Of a stretch of 64,000 bases of DNA, positions 36,600 through 48,900 are shown in pieces. Both the position numbers and the translations under genes were made by a program. Within the stretch, counting starts at the first letter, position 1; every line of letters begins with the position of its first letter. Under the pieces are notes generated by a model. That model made no database searches. It saw nothing but the letters and a program-made list of their open reading frames with translations, and was not told the origin of the DNA. The stretch is taken from positions 18,671,598 through 18,735,597 of the forward strand of contig NC_049988.1 of NCBI RefSeq assembly GCF_000003815.2, given 5' to 3'. The stretch comes from Branchiostoma floridae (taxonomy: Eukaryota; Chordata; Leptocardii; Amphioxiformes; Branchiostomatidae).

Positions 36600-39500
36600 C
36601 TTGTGTGAGTGTGTGTGTGTATGTGTCTGTTTCTGTCTGTGTGTGTGTGTGTGCGTGTGTGTGAGTCTCTGTATGTTTGTGTTTCTGTCTGTGTATGTGT
36701 CTGCCTGTGTGTGTCTCTGTATGTGCATGTGTGTATCGAAGTGTCTGTGCGTGTTTGTGTGTGTGTGTATGTGCTGTGTGTCTGTGTCTGTCTTTGTGCC
36801 TGTGTCTGTGTGTTTTTGTGTGCATATATGTGTATATGTCTATGATACCGAATATACAGAGCTCCATGAAAATATTTAGAGTCACAAATCAGTAAGGTAA
36901 TAGGGGTGTGAAGTCTGCCATCTCTGATTGCCTTGTTTGTTTTGCTCCAGGGCCTTTGTGATACTGTACAGGAGAGGGAAGGAGGAGTCGACTGTAGAGT
37001 TGCAGCAGAGCTCATCTGACAGACTGGAGAGGACCAGTGATGGAATACCAAAGGTACCAGACTTGCTGTAGTTCTAGCAGCTTATGATATATGTAGTATT
37101 TCTGTAATACCCACTTGTGAGTGCACGCAGATGCAGACCTAAAGCACAGAGGGCAAGCCTTTTCAACAACAGCAAAGAAACTCCAAGAGCTAAGGAAGCG
37201 TACAGGATCTAAAGCACAGTGGAGAAAGATGAAAAAATACAAAATGCATGTACAGGACTCTTCAAAGACTGTAGAGGCACAACACAGTGAATGATGATGA
37301 TGACTGACAGAGCCCAATACACATCACTGAAAGATCCCTCTCCTGAAACCCACAGCTCTGAGTTAGTCTCTAGCTATACGTTTGTGAAATTTATGATGCT
37401 ATTAAACTAAACCAGAAATTACATAGCACAAAGCTGTGTGTGGGTCTAAATCATCAGTTACATTTCTAAAAGATATGAACAAATGTCATGTAACATCTGT
37501 CTTCAGAAATGTACAGTCCTAAGTCAAAACCAGGAAATACATTTTGTGAAATTTATGATACTATAAAACCAAATTACATAACACAAAGCTATGTGAGGGT
37601 CCAAATCCTCATGATCATTTACAGGAAGATCAGAACAAGTGTCAGTGTAAATTCCACTTCTGACTCCCACAGCCTTGACTGAAGCTCATCAGATTGTACA
37701 TTTGCGTAATTTATGATGCTATAAAGCCAAATCACATATCACAAAGCTGTGTGTGGGTCCAAATCCTCATGATCATTTACAGAAAGATCGGAACAAACGT
37801 CAGTGTAAATACCACTATAGAATTCCACAGCTTTAATGCTATACCCCCCCCCCCCCAAAAAAAAAATCACATAGCTGTATGTGGGTCCAAATCCTGCACA
37901 GTCCTGAATCATGTTCAGGTACAGTATTTACATTTGTCAAATTTAGGATGCTTTAGTCTTTTTTAAAGCTAACATAGAAATCAGATAGCATAAAGCTGTG
38001 TATGTGTGGATTCAGATCCTCACAAACAAATGTCTGTAAAATTCCACTTTGCTGCATGATGCAGTCAAACTCACTTGTACATTTGTGTAATTTATGATGC
38101 TATAATGCCAAATCACATAATGCTGTTTGTGGACCAGACGTTAAACCGGAGAGTCAGTCAGTCAGTCAATCCTTAGTTGCAGAAAAATCCAACGAACATC
38201 AGAATCAGTGTAAAATCCCTCTTTTTATCTGATTCCCCCAGCCCTAAGTCAAAGTCAGTTTGCACATTTGTTTAATTTATGACACTATAAAACTAAACCA
38301 GGGATTCGCCTGATGCTTTCCTGTATAGCTAATGCTCAGATATTGCATTCTACTGTAAATGCAGAAATGTTTGCGGTGGTTTTATGTTGTTTTTCACGGT
38401 GAACATCTTTCCAGTATAGTATGCAGACTGCCGTCTATGGTGCTACCGCAAACTTGAAACCACAGTGAAAACTCCATTTTCCTGCCACCATGTTGTATTT
38501 GTTAGAAACGAAATACTTTTCATGATTAATACATTTTCTGTTGTTACAATGTTGATACCATTACTGTACATTATGTACAGCCTTGAATGAAAACTCAGTA
38601 TACATTTAGTAAAATTTATGATGCTATTAACACCAAATCAAAGCTCATACGACATAAAGCTGTGTGTGTATCCAAATCCTTGCTAACAGAAAGAGCTGAG
38701 CAAATGTCAGTGTAAAATCCCGAGGTATGTCCAGAAAAGGGGTAATTGTACAAAGTTAGTATGTACGAACTTGTACGAACTTGTACATGTACGAAGTTAA
38801 AGGTAGATATAGACCGTAATCGGTAAACTTCGGAAGTTTTAAGTGACGTCATCTAACTTTGTACAGGTAGGCAGGGTTGGTGTACGATGTACGATGTACG
38901 ATGTACGAACTTAAAAAATCTAACTTAGTACATAGGGGAATGGTTGATGTACGATGTACGAACTTAAAAAATCTAACTTAGTACAGAGGGGAATGGTTGA
39001 TGTACGATGTACGAACTTAAAAAATCTAACTTAGTACATAGGGGAATGGTTGATGTACGATGTACGAACTTAAAAAATCTAACTTAGTACATAGGGGAAT
39101 GGTTGATGTACGATGTACGAACTTAAAAAATCTAACTTAGTACAGAGGGGCAGGGTTGATGTACGATGTACGAACTTAAAAAATCTAACTTAGTACAGAG
39201 GGGCAGGGTTGATGTACGATGTACGATGTACGAACTTAAAAAATCTAACTTAGTACAGAGGGGCAGGGTTGATGTACGACGTACGATGTACGAACTTAAA
39301 AAATCTAACTTAGTACAGAGGGGCAGGGTTGATGTACGATGTACGAACTTAAAAAATCTAACTTAGTACAGAGGGGCAGGGTTGATGTACGATGTACGAT
39401 GTACGAACTTAAAAAAATCTAACTTAGTACAGAGGGGCAGGGTTGGTGTACGATGTACGATGTACGAAGTTAAAAAAATCTAACTTAGTACATAGGGGCA

Positions 39501-42500
39501 GGGTTGGTGTACGATGTACGATGTACGAAGTTAAAAAAATCTAACTTAGTACAGAGGGGCAGGGTTGGTGTACGATGTACGAACTTATAAAATCTAACTT
39601 AGTACAGAGGGGCAGGGTTGATGTACGTACACACTGTTCGAGAAGAGAAAAAACTGGAGAGAGCAGGACTGCTGACCTTGTAAATTATCAAAAATAAATG
39701 TTCAACAAAAGATAAATGCAATACATGTTGCATTTTTATTATTTTCAGACAAAACATCGTTATTCTACATGTTTCACATTTACCATGTGCGACAGGTGAA
39801 AGTAGAATAAAATGCTGCGTACAGAGTTAGCATAACCCACAGCATAATCAAAATATCTTAACTTCGTACATCATACATCGTACATTAGGTCCGCCCCATG
39901 TACGAACTTAGCATAACCCACAAAATAGAAAAATCTTAACTTCGAACATCGTACATCGTACATTAGGTCCGCCCCATGTACGAACTTAGCAAAACCCACA
40001 AAGTAGAAAACATATTAACTTCGAACATCGTACATCGTACATTAGGTCCGCCCCATGTACGAACTTAGCGTAGCTACGTCACAGATAATTGTCGACGTTT
40101 CCCGAACTTTGCCGACAGCGGTTGTCGGAAGTTGTCGGAAGCTAGAAGTTGTCGGAAATTACGTGTGACGTAGGCTGATCCAAACTTCGTACATTTCACC
40201 CATTTCTGGACATGTATGAAAATCCCCTCTCTGAAACCCACGGCCCCACTATCAGTATGTTATGGCCTGATGGTACTCCAATATGTTCCACCAGTAAGAT
40301 ATCTCAGGGCTTGAAAGCCTGAAATAGGAGCTGTGCATCTAATAGTTGACTGTGGTTGCACAGATACATTTGTTTAGGGTTTTTGTGTGTAAAGGTACTG
40401 TTGTACACTGGTTTGTGGCTTGTTCTTGACATTAAGTGTTAAAAAAAAAAAGGATTAAGACTTTTGTTGTACTTGTTCAAAATCTAAGCCATAGAATTTC
40501 AAATTTAAGCTCTGAAGATCAGTAAAGTTTGTACAATGTAGTTTACTGACATTTTACTTTGTTTTACGATGCACCCAAAATGGGGTAGTATCTGATATTG
40601 AAGGCCTTTCACTGTCACCTTAACTATTTAAACAATAACATCCACCTAGGTTACTGTTACTGAAATTCTTTTTATGGAATAGATGCACTTTGTTTCTCTA
40701 TGTATAATGTACGATGGTGCCTTTACATTTATGTAACCCTACATAGATATCTTGCTGCGCCTGTGCAAAGTCAGTTTACGCATTTGGTGTATTTATGACG
40801 CTATAAAACTAAACCAGAAATCACATAACATAAAGCTGCGTATTTGTCTGCACCCACAGTAAAAAATTAGGTGCCCATATACTGCTCAAATTTTGGGGAC
40901 AGAAAAATGCAGAAATCAGTGCTCAATATACCCACTTGCAAATGCAAGCAAATTTCACTTGGCGCAACTTGATTTTTAACATAGATAGCACAGTGGGCAA
41001 GCTGAAATTTTGCAGTTGGAACACCTATGTGCATAAGCTTTTGTATTTATTTCTTGACAAGATAAAACATAATAAAAAGTAACATGTACCTGGGCAACCT
41101 GGCTGAAAAAAGTATTTCGAGCACTGAAAAATGCACCCAGCATTACGAGCCTTGTAAGTTGTAAGTTGTGTATTCCGCCGGCATCCCTCCTTCACATTGG
41201 CTGTGACTGGGGCCATCATTCTGATGGGTAACAGGCCGGCTCGGATTTTGGGGACAGAAAAGTGCATTCGATATATATGCGCCCAGTGTTTTGAGCTTTG
41301 TAAATGTGAATTCCATCGGCATCCCTCCTTCACATTGGCTGTGACTGATGCCATCATTCTGATGGGTAACAGGCAGCGGCTTAGGTCTGTGGTAGGATGG
41401 GGGATTTATCTTCCTGTTCTGTCTCATCACGGGCCTCGGTTTGATTGGTTAAGGTGTTAAACAGAATCAACACCAGTGTTCATTTTGTGTAACACCTGGC
41501 TGGCTGGAATCTATGTGTTACAGCGTCATCACCAACATGGAATGGGGCCTTCTGATTGGTCCGCGGCACCTGGCAATATGATAATGTACAATAGTGCCTT
41601 TACATTACTAGTACATAATCCCACACAAAAATCTTGCTACGTCGGTGCACCCGGTGTTTCGAGCCTTGTAAATGTGTATTCCGCCGGCATCCCTTCTTCA
41701 CATTGGCTGTGACTGGTGCCATCATTCTGATGGGTAACAGGCCGAGGCTCATGTCTATGGTAGGATGGGGGATTTATCTTCCTGTTCTGTCCCATTACCA
41801 GCGTCGGTTTTGATTGGTTAAGGTGTTAAACAGAATCAACACCTGTGTTGATTTTAAACAGAATCAACGTGTGTGTTGATTTTGTGTAACACGTGGCTGG
41901 TCACAATCTATGTGTTAAACAGCATCATAACCAACATGGAATACTGGCCTTCTGATTGGTTTGCGGCACCTGGCTATATGATAATGTACAATAGTGCAAA
42001 TTTACATTACATAATCCCACACAAAAATCTTGTTACATCTGTGCACCCGGTGTTTCAAGCCTCGCAAATGTGTATTCTGTCGGCATCCCTCTTTCACATT
42101 GGCCGTGACTGGTTCCATCATTCTGATGGGTAACAGGCCGCGGCTCATGTCTGTGGTGGGATGGGGGATTTATCATTCTGTTCTGTCCCATTACGGGCGT
42201 CGGCCGTTACAATGTTTCAGGAAATCTTCTACCGCAACGTCCTGTAATGCGTTTTTTCATGAAAGTCTGGGCAAGAACAATTTGATTTGATGGTTTCCAG
42301 TTTCTAAAGAGAATTATTTCATGTTGCTGACTCTTTTTCATTTGAACTGTTTCACTACCAAAAATGTATTTATCTTCCTGTTCTGTCCCATTACGAGTGT
42401 CGGCCGTTACAATGTTTAAGGATATTGTCTGCCCACAACATGCTGTAATGATTTTTTTCAAAGCAGTCTGGGCAGCAACAGTTTGATTTTTAGGTTCTCA

Positions 42501-42955
42501 GTATCAAAATATGATTTTGCATCTTGGTAGTTCTAATAACTTAAACCTTTTGTGATGTATTCTGCCTTTAACTTCCAAAAATGCCTTTTTTGACTGTCTG
42601 GAGTGAGGGCCACACTGATTTAATTTGTTAGGTATGGATTTTAAAAATGTTATTGCTAAACTAGGATATAATTTAACATGACAAACATGACAACCTTGTT
42701 GTATTACTATCAATAACATAGCTTATGGAGGAGGTACAGGATACAACTTAGGCAACTGTACATGTATGCGTAATATGGTTAAGGCAATGAAGTCTGCCAT
42801 CTCTGATTGTGTTGTTTGTTGTGTCCCTACAGCTTGTGGAAGAGGCACAGAAGATAAGGCAGTACAAAACAGACAAGAGGCTGACAGGATCCAGTACCAT
42901 CGATGAGCCACTCAGAGAGGTTGGTAGTGTGTCTGTTTTTTTGTGTCTGTCTGTC

Positions 42956-42986
<31 letters not shown>

Positions 42987-45900
42987 GGTTTGTTGAAAGT
43001 TTGAATCACAGCTGTTGTTGTTAACCCAACATAGAAAGTATCCCAATCCATAGGACAGAATGTTAAGCTGTGATCCACCATTCAAAGTCTCATTGTGCTG
43101 ATCAATAAGAGCTGGTACAATAAACCTGTAGATATTGTACATAGTGTCTGTCTTCTCTGTCAGGACCAGTGGAAGACGAGATCTTTAGTAAGTTAGACTG
43201 GTTTGAGATCATCAGTAAATAATTTCATCNNNNNNNNNNNNNNNNNNNNNNNNNNNNNNNNNNNNNNNNNNNNNNNNNNNNNNNNNNNNNNNNNNNNNNN
43301 NNNNNNNNNNNNNNNNNNNNNNNNNNNNNTGACATCTCTATGGGGGCCCTTTTTGAGCTTTTTACTGTTTTGCCCACAGGTGTTGGACTACACGTTCCGT
43401 GACTACGTGCAGAACTGGTACCACGACAAGATCAGTGACGATGAGTCGTTCCTCCACGACCTCAGGATCATGACTCAGAGGGTCATCATTGCTTTTGCTA
43501 ACAAGTAAATCTTAATTCTTCTTCATGATTTTTTTAATGTTTACTTGTCTTTGCAAAAAAAGATGATTCGCTTGTAGCACAGCACAGCTAGTCAGTCAGT
43601 GACACTGCAATTTTTTAACGATTTGCCATATTTAGTGAAATATGACTTGCCATATTCAGTGAAACATGACTTGCCATATTTAGTGAAACATGGGTTTACC
43701 ATCCTCTTTTCAGATGATAGTATGTCTATGCTGTATTTCGTAAACTTGTAGCCCTCCATGATGGCATAAATGTCATTTGAGAGTAGTTTATAATCTTTTA
43801 GGGTAGTTCATTATCTTTTAGGGCAGTTTTGTGAGTTTCTTGTTTAGACTGTTAGAGATGCAACTCCAGACCTGATCATTATTTGTGACCCTGTCCAGAT
43901 CCAAAGAAGTAAAATGGGTGCCATATTTTGAAAAAAAAAAAAAAACACATCCAAAACCAGGCAAAGGGTGGAAGATGAGGGTAGTTTATCACCTTTTAGG
44001 GTAATTTTGTGAGTTTCTTGATTAGACCGTTAGAGATACAACTCCTGATCCTTGTTTTTGACCCTGTCCAGATCCAAAGAAGTAGAATGGGTGCCATATT
44101 TCACCACCAGACTGGTGGACGACTTTGCTTCTCATCTCAGACTCTTCAGGAAGGCACAGGAAAAGGTGCTAAAGGCAGAGAAAAACCCAGGTAAACTACA
44201 TGTACCTGTGCATGTGTCTTAGGACTGGGGGAAAAGGTAAACTAGCTAATAGTATGCATGTGTCTAGACTTTGCTTCTCATCTCAGACTCTTCAGGAAGG
44301 CACAGGAAAAGGTGCTCAAGGCGGAGAAAAACCCAGGTAAAGTACATGTGCCTGTGTCTTAAGGCTGGTAAAAGGCCAGCTAAACTAGCTGTGCATGTGT
44401 CTTAGGACTGGGGGAAAAGGTAAACTAGCTGTGTATGTGTCTAGATTTTGCTTCTCATCTCAGAAGGCACAGGAAAAGCTTCTCAATGTGGAGAAAAACC
44501 CAGGTAAAGTACTTGTGCACGTATGATAGGGCTTGGGAAACAGTAAACTAGCTGTACATGGGTTTAAGGGCTGGGAAACACAGGTTAACTAGGTGTGCAT
44601 GTGTCTTAGGACTGGCAAAACCCAGTTAAAGTAGCTGTGCATATGTCTTGGATTGGGAAAACAGGTAAACTAGCTGAGAAGGAAAAGGTTTGTCATTTGT
44701 TGATGTAGTCTTTGAATATTGCTAAGAAAGTTTTTCATATGTGCACAAATTTTGTTTATAATTTGATTTTACAGATGGTACTCCGAGGCCGCAGGACGAC
44801 CTTGAGAGCATCTTCTTCGACCTTGAAGCAGACATGGAAAAAACAATATGCCGTGATCTCATCTGTACATCAGAACAAAGAGAAATAGGTACCTGAATTT
44901 CTTGTTTGTAAAATGTACATTACTAGCACACTATGTTCAATGTTTCCCCTATCACTTTCCTAAAGCTATGTAAGTCGTCTGATGGTCAATATTAACCATA
45001 GTAGAATCCTATTCACGTCAACCCAACAGTATGAACTTATCTTTTAAATTAGTTCAGCATTGAATTGAAGATTGGAGAATGGCAGTCTCTGTCACATAAG
45101 TCAAGTCTATAAGGTCTAAGAGACAAAGCTTGAAGACTATACAATATACTAGATACAGTAATGTATGTCATGTATAGTACAATTGGTATAGTTAACCCTC
45201 ATTGTACTGTGTTCCATATAACAGCAGATCCTGATTGTGACTCAGTACAAGGAGGTGATAAAACACTTTAACCCTTGTTGTGCCGTATTGCAGAATACCT
45301 GCAGGACCTGTCCGAGGTGCTGCTTTATCTGCTGCTGCCGCCCGAGGACTTCCACAACAAACCCTTCAGGTTCATCGTCAGGGTCAGTCTCTCTTCATTC
45401 TTTTCTTCTTACCTCATGTAACATGCCTGAGGGCCCAGTCACACATGTAGCAAGTATAAGACATCCTAGGGACAGTTGTGGATATTTCATTGAAAATTTC
45501 AGCTGGAATACCGCACAGTGCTGTTAGTTGCACAGAAACCTCAAATCCCTAGCTGATGTGGTGCAGTTGGATAACTTGTTGTAATAATGTATTGTTGCAT
45601 CACTCTGACAATTGCACGAAATATGCTGGCAAATGGGGTGTGCAATTAAATGGCTTTTAATGTACCCTATTTATGCCTTTACTGCAGTTTTCTTGTCTTG
45701 AATGACTAAACACAGTTTTTGTTGACCCTTCAGGAGATCCTGGTGAACGGAATGATCCTGCCAACAATCGGCACATTCTCAGACCCTGACTACGTCAACC
45801 AGACTGCAGTGTGGCTGGTAAGCTTTTAGATAAATCACTCAAAAATACTCATGTTAGAAACTGTCTTGTCACGTTGATGAAGGTTAGACATCCAGGTAAT

Positions 45901-48900
45901 AAGACACACTAACGAAAGACATGCTATGGTGTCTGAAACGTCCGTTTCCAAAATCATAATCCAGTTGCTTGAGTGACTGCTTTCGGCTATAAACTGTCTT
46001 GTCATTTCAGTTTATAGAGAAAATGTGTAGCCTCCATAGCAGGCTTTCTGGGGCCTTTTTTGGCTCATAATACACTTTTGCTGGCCATTTCTATTTGTAC
46101 TCGGTCGCTGATTGCTGGCCTTTTCTGATTGCCGGCCTCCGAAAGCCTGCACAGAAACGCTGCTACAAAGTGATATTAAAAAACGATTAGCCATTCATCT
46201 GCCCTATTAACACATACGTTAGGAATAATTCACAACTCAGTGAGAGGCAATTCGCATGTCGGCTACAAGCATTTTACAACTCTGTCCATTGGAGATGCGT
46301 GCAGTTTATTAGCCGTCCACGGCAGGCAGGAAATTCGCACCTCCTAGCTAATCGCCCTAATCGTTTTTTAATATCACTTTGAAGCAGCGTTTCTGTGCAG
46401 GCTTTCGGAGGCCGGCAATCAGAAAAGGCCAGCAATCAGCGACCGAGTACAAATAGAAATGGCCAGCAAAAGTGTATTATGAGCCAAAAAAGGCCCCAGA
46501 AAGCCTGCTATGGAGGCTAGAAAATGTGCTTCTTTCCAAGCCAATCAATTTTCATGAAAGGGGTACATGTACTTGTTTCTGTTACTGTGGTTGACTTTTT
46601 TACTGAAAATATTGTAGACATTTTCCCTTTCTGTGTTGCCTTCTATATATTTGGTAACAAAAAACTGACACAAAAGTTTCAAAATTTCTAATTTTATATA
46701 TGTTTCTATGTGTTCTGAAGTATTCTTCACTTGCCCTTTTCCTTTGCCCTGTGCTTGTAATTGTCTTCGTCCATATCAGCCATGGTCCTTAATTAGCATG
46801 TCGCTTGTGCGCGGCATGCTCTCCAAGCTCTTTCGAAGTAAACAGTCGGAAGTGAAAGGAGGCTCCTCCCACTTCCTGTGTTCCCGTGAGTGATGACGTC
46901 AGTTTTTGAAGTTTCGCTGTGGAAAGTGGTCACGCTCTCCGAGCTCTTGTGTTCCCAGTATATTTCTTCGTTTTCTAGCGCTATGAGTGATTCAAAAAAG
47001 GATAGTAGGAGACGTAAAGGGTCTCATGGTTCTCATAGTTCGTCCAGTAGGCATTCTTCTAGTGATAAACGCGCTCGCGAGGAGTTTTCACGTTGGAAAT
47101 CGAGTTCTTCGTCACCACGTGGTATCGGGGACAAGCGCGAACTTGTCAGCGCCCCCCTCCCCCCCGGACACGAACGTGGAGACGGCGCGCTTGCGGACGG
47201 CCGTTCCACGGAGGACCCGGAGAGTAGCGGGCAAAAAGAGCTACTGCTAGAGGGGCAGAAGAGTCCTCGTCTTCCTCGGGAGCCGAACGGAGATAAGTCT
47301 CCTGTGCGTACGCCGGAATGGCCGGGAGATTTGGGCGAATTGAGAGACCTTCTCGGGGTCAACGTCATCCAGCAAGACCAAAACTCTCTTCGCGTAGCGT
47401 TTGGGTTAATGTCTGAAGAATTCAAAGGAGTTAAAGAGATCTTAGGGTCTATCGCCGCTTCAGTCGGCGCAAAGAGGCATTTAGGCGCTCCTTCTGAGCT
47501 TGAGTCCGAAGTTACCCCCTCGAAGAGGTCGCGTTTTGACAGCGGCGATGAGTCAACATGTTCGGCGGCGAGCGATATGTCTTTTGTGCCGTTCGACCGT
47601 GAGCCGGCCGCCCCGGAAAAAGTGTGGACTGCCCGGCAGTCCGTGGTGCGGTTTGCCGCAGATTATTTCGACTTAAAGAAAGAGCGCAAGACAGAGTCCT
47701 TGACGCACTGGCAAAACAAGTATTTGCTGCCCTCTAATGCTCCGAAAGAGCTGTCGGTGCCTGAGTTAGATTCAGCCGCTAAAGAGATGATCAAGTCGAT
47801 CGACTTTTACAAAGGTAAGTCGGCTCTTCAGGTCGATAGAAATCTAGCTTCGGTTCATACTAAGTTGTTGCATGTAGTGGCACCAGTTTTGAATCTTTGG
47901 CAGATGTTGAAAGAATGTAACGGCGAGATTTCTGAGCCTGATAGAGATATTATGCAGGACTGTGCAGCTACTGCTGTTTGGCTCTTAGGCTCAGCTCACT
48001 CGAAGATCGCTGACGTTCGTAGATCATCTCTAGCGGAAGTTTCCTATCAGCCTACGGCTAAGGATTTGTTTGGTTTGATTCCTGATGACCCTACTCAGTT
48101 ATTGAGGAATGATTTGGGCTCTAAAGCTAGAGAATTGGCTTCAGGCAAGAAAGCCTTAGTTGATACTTTGAAACCAAAGCAGTCGTCCCAGCGGGGGCGA
48201 GGCGCTTCGAGCGCTTCTACCTCGAGGGGCAGGGGTGGCTTTCGCGGCAATCGGAAGTTCCGCCCTCCCCCCTCTCGCCAGTCAGGAGGAAACTCCAACT
48301 CTAAGTTCTACTGGGGTTCGCAGTATTCCCGCACCTCCAATCAGTCAGGAGACGGGAAGAAATCTAAGTAGTGTCTCCCAGTCTTGTTTACATCAGCTTT
48401 TACGCCGGCGATTGCCTGCACTTCAACCTGTACCCCATCCTTTGCCGAATCCCCTCCCTCATGGAGGGCGTTTAAAGTTTTTTTTGCCAGTTTGGCGCAA
48501 GCTAACTTCAGACCAAGTTATTCTGGATATAGTTAAGGGGTATAGGTTGCCGTTCAAACGATCGCCGCCAGTGCAAACTAGTATTCCTTGGACCCGTGCT
48601 ATGACACGGGAGCAAGATTTGGCTATTGATTCTGAGATTGCTTCTATGTTGGATAAAAGGGGCAATTCAAGAGGTTCCCTTCAGTTCTGATTTGTTTATT
48701 TCTAGACTGTTTACAGTGCCCAAGAAAACAGGCGGGCTTCGGCCAGTTATCAATCTTAGACCTCTTAATAGGTGTCTTTTTGTTCCAAAGTTCAAAATGG
48801 AAAGTCTGGGTATGGTCAGAGAGTTAGTTCGTCCAGGTGATTTTTTTTGCAAAATAGACCTCACTGATGCGTACTTTACAGTAGCCATCCACCCGAATCA

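Noticed and set aside
36447-37051. Several Thr/His- or Cys/Val-rich ORFs
   Set aside because: They translate a TG-rich microsatellite in SNX13 intron 2; exon 3 (36951-37053) lies on the other strand at the edge.
39166-39366. 66-codon ORF of repeated peptides
   Set aside because: Product of the gtacgatgtacg minisatellite.
41025-42290. Group of ORFs with related peptides on both strands
   Set aside because: They follow the 390-bp tandem array and not an exon structure.
46890-46982. Longer start of the DIRS gag-like ORF
   Set aside because: The first 31 codons begin inside the inverted terminal repeat; the Met at 46983 begins the typical charged N terminus. The longer form cannot be fully excluded.
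47033-47425. Minus-strand 130-codon frame inside the DIRS gag-like ORF
   Set aside because: It is a shadow of the + strand gag-like ORF, with no domain of its own.
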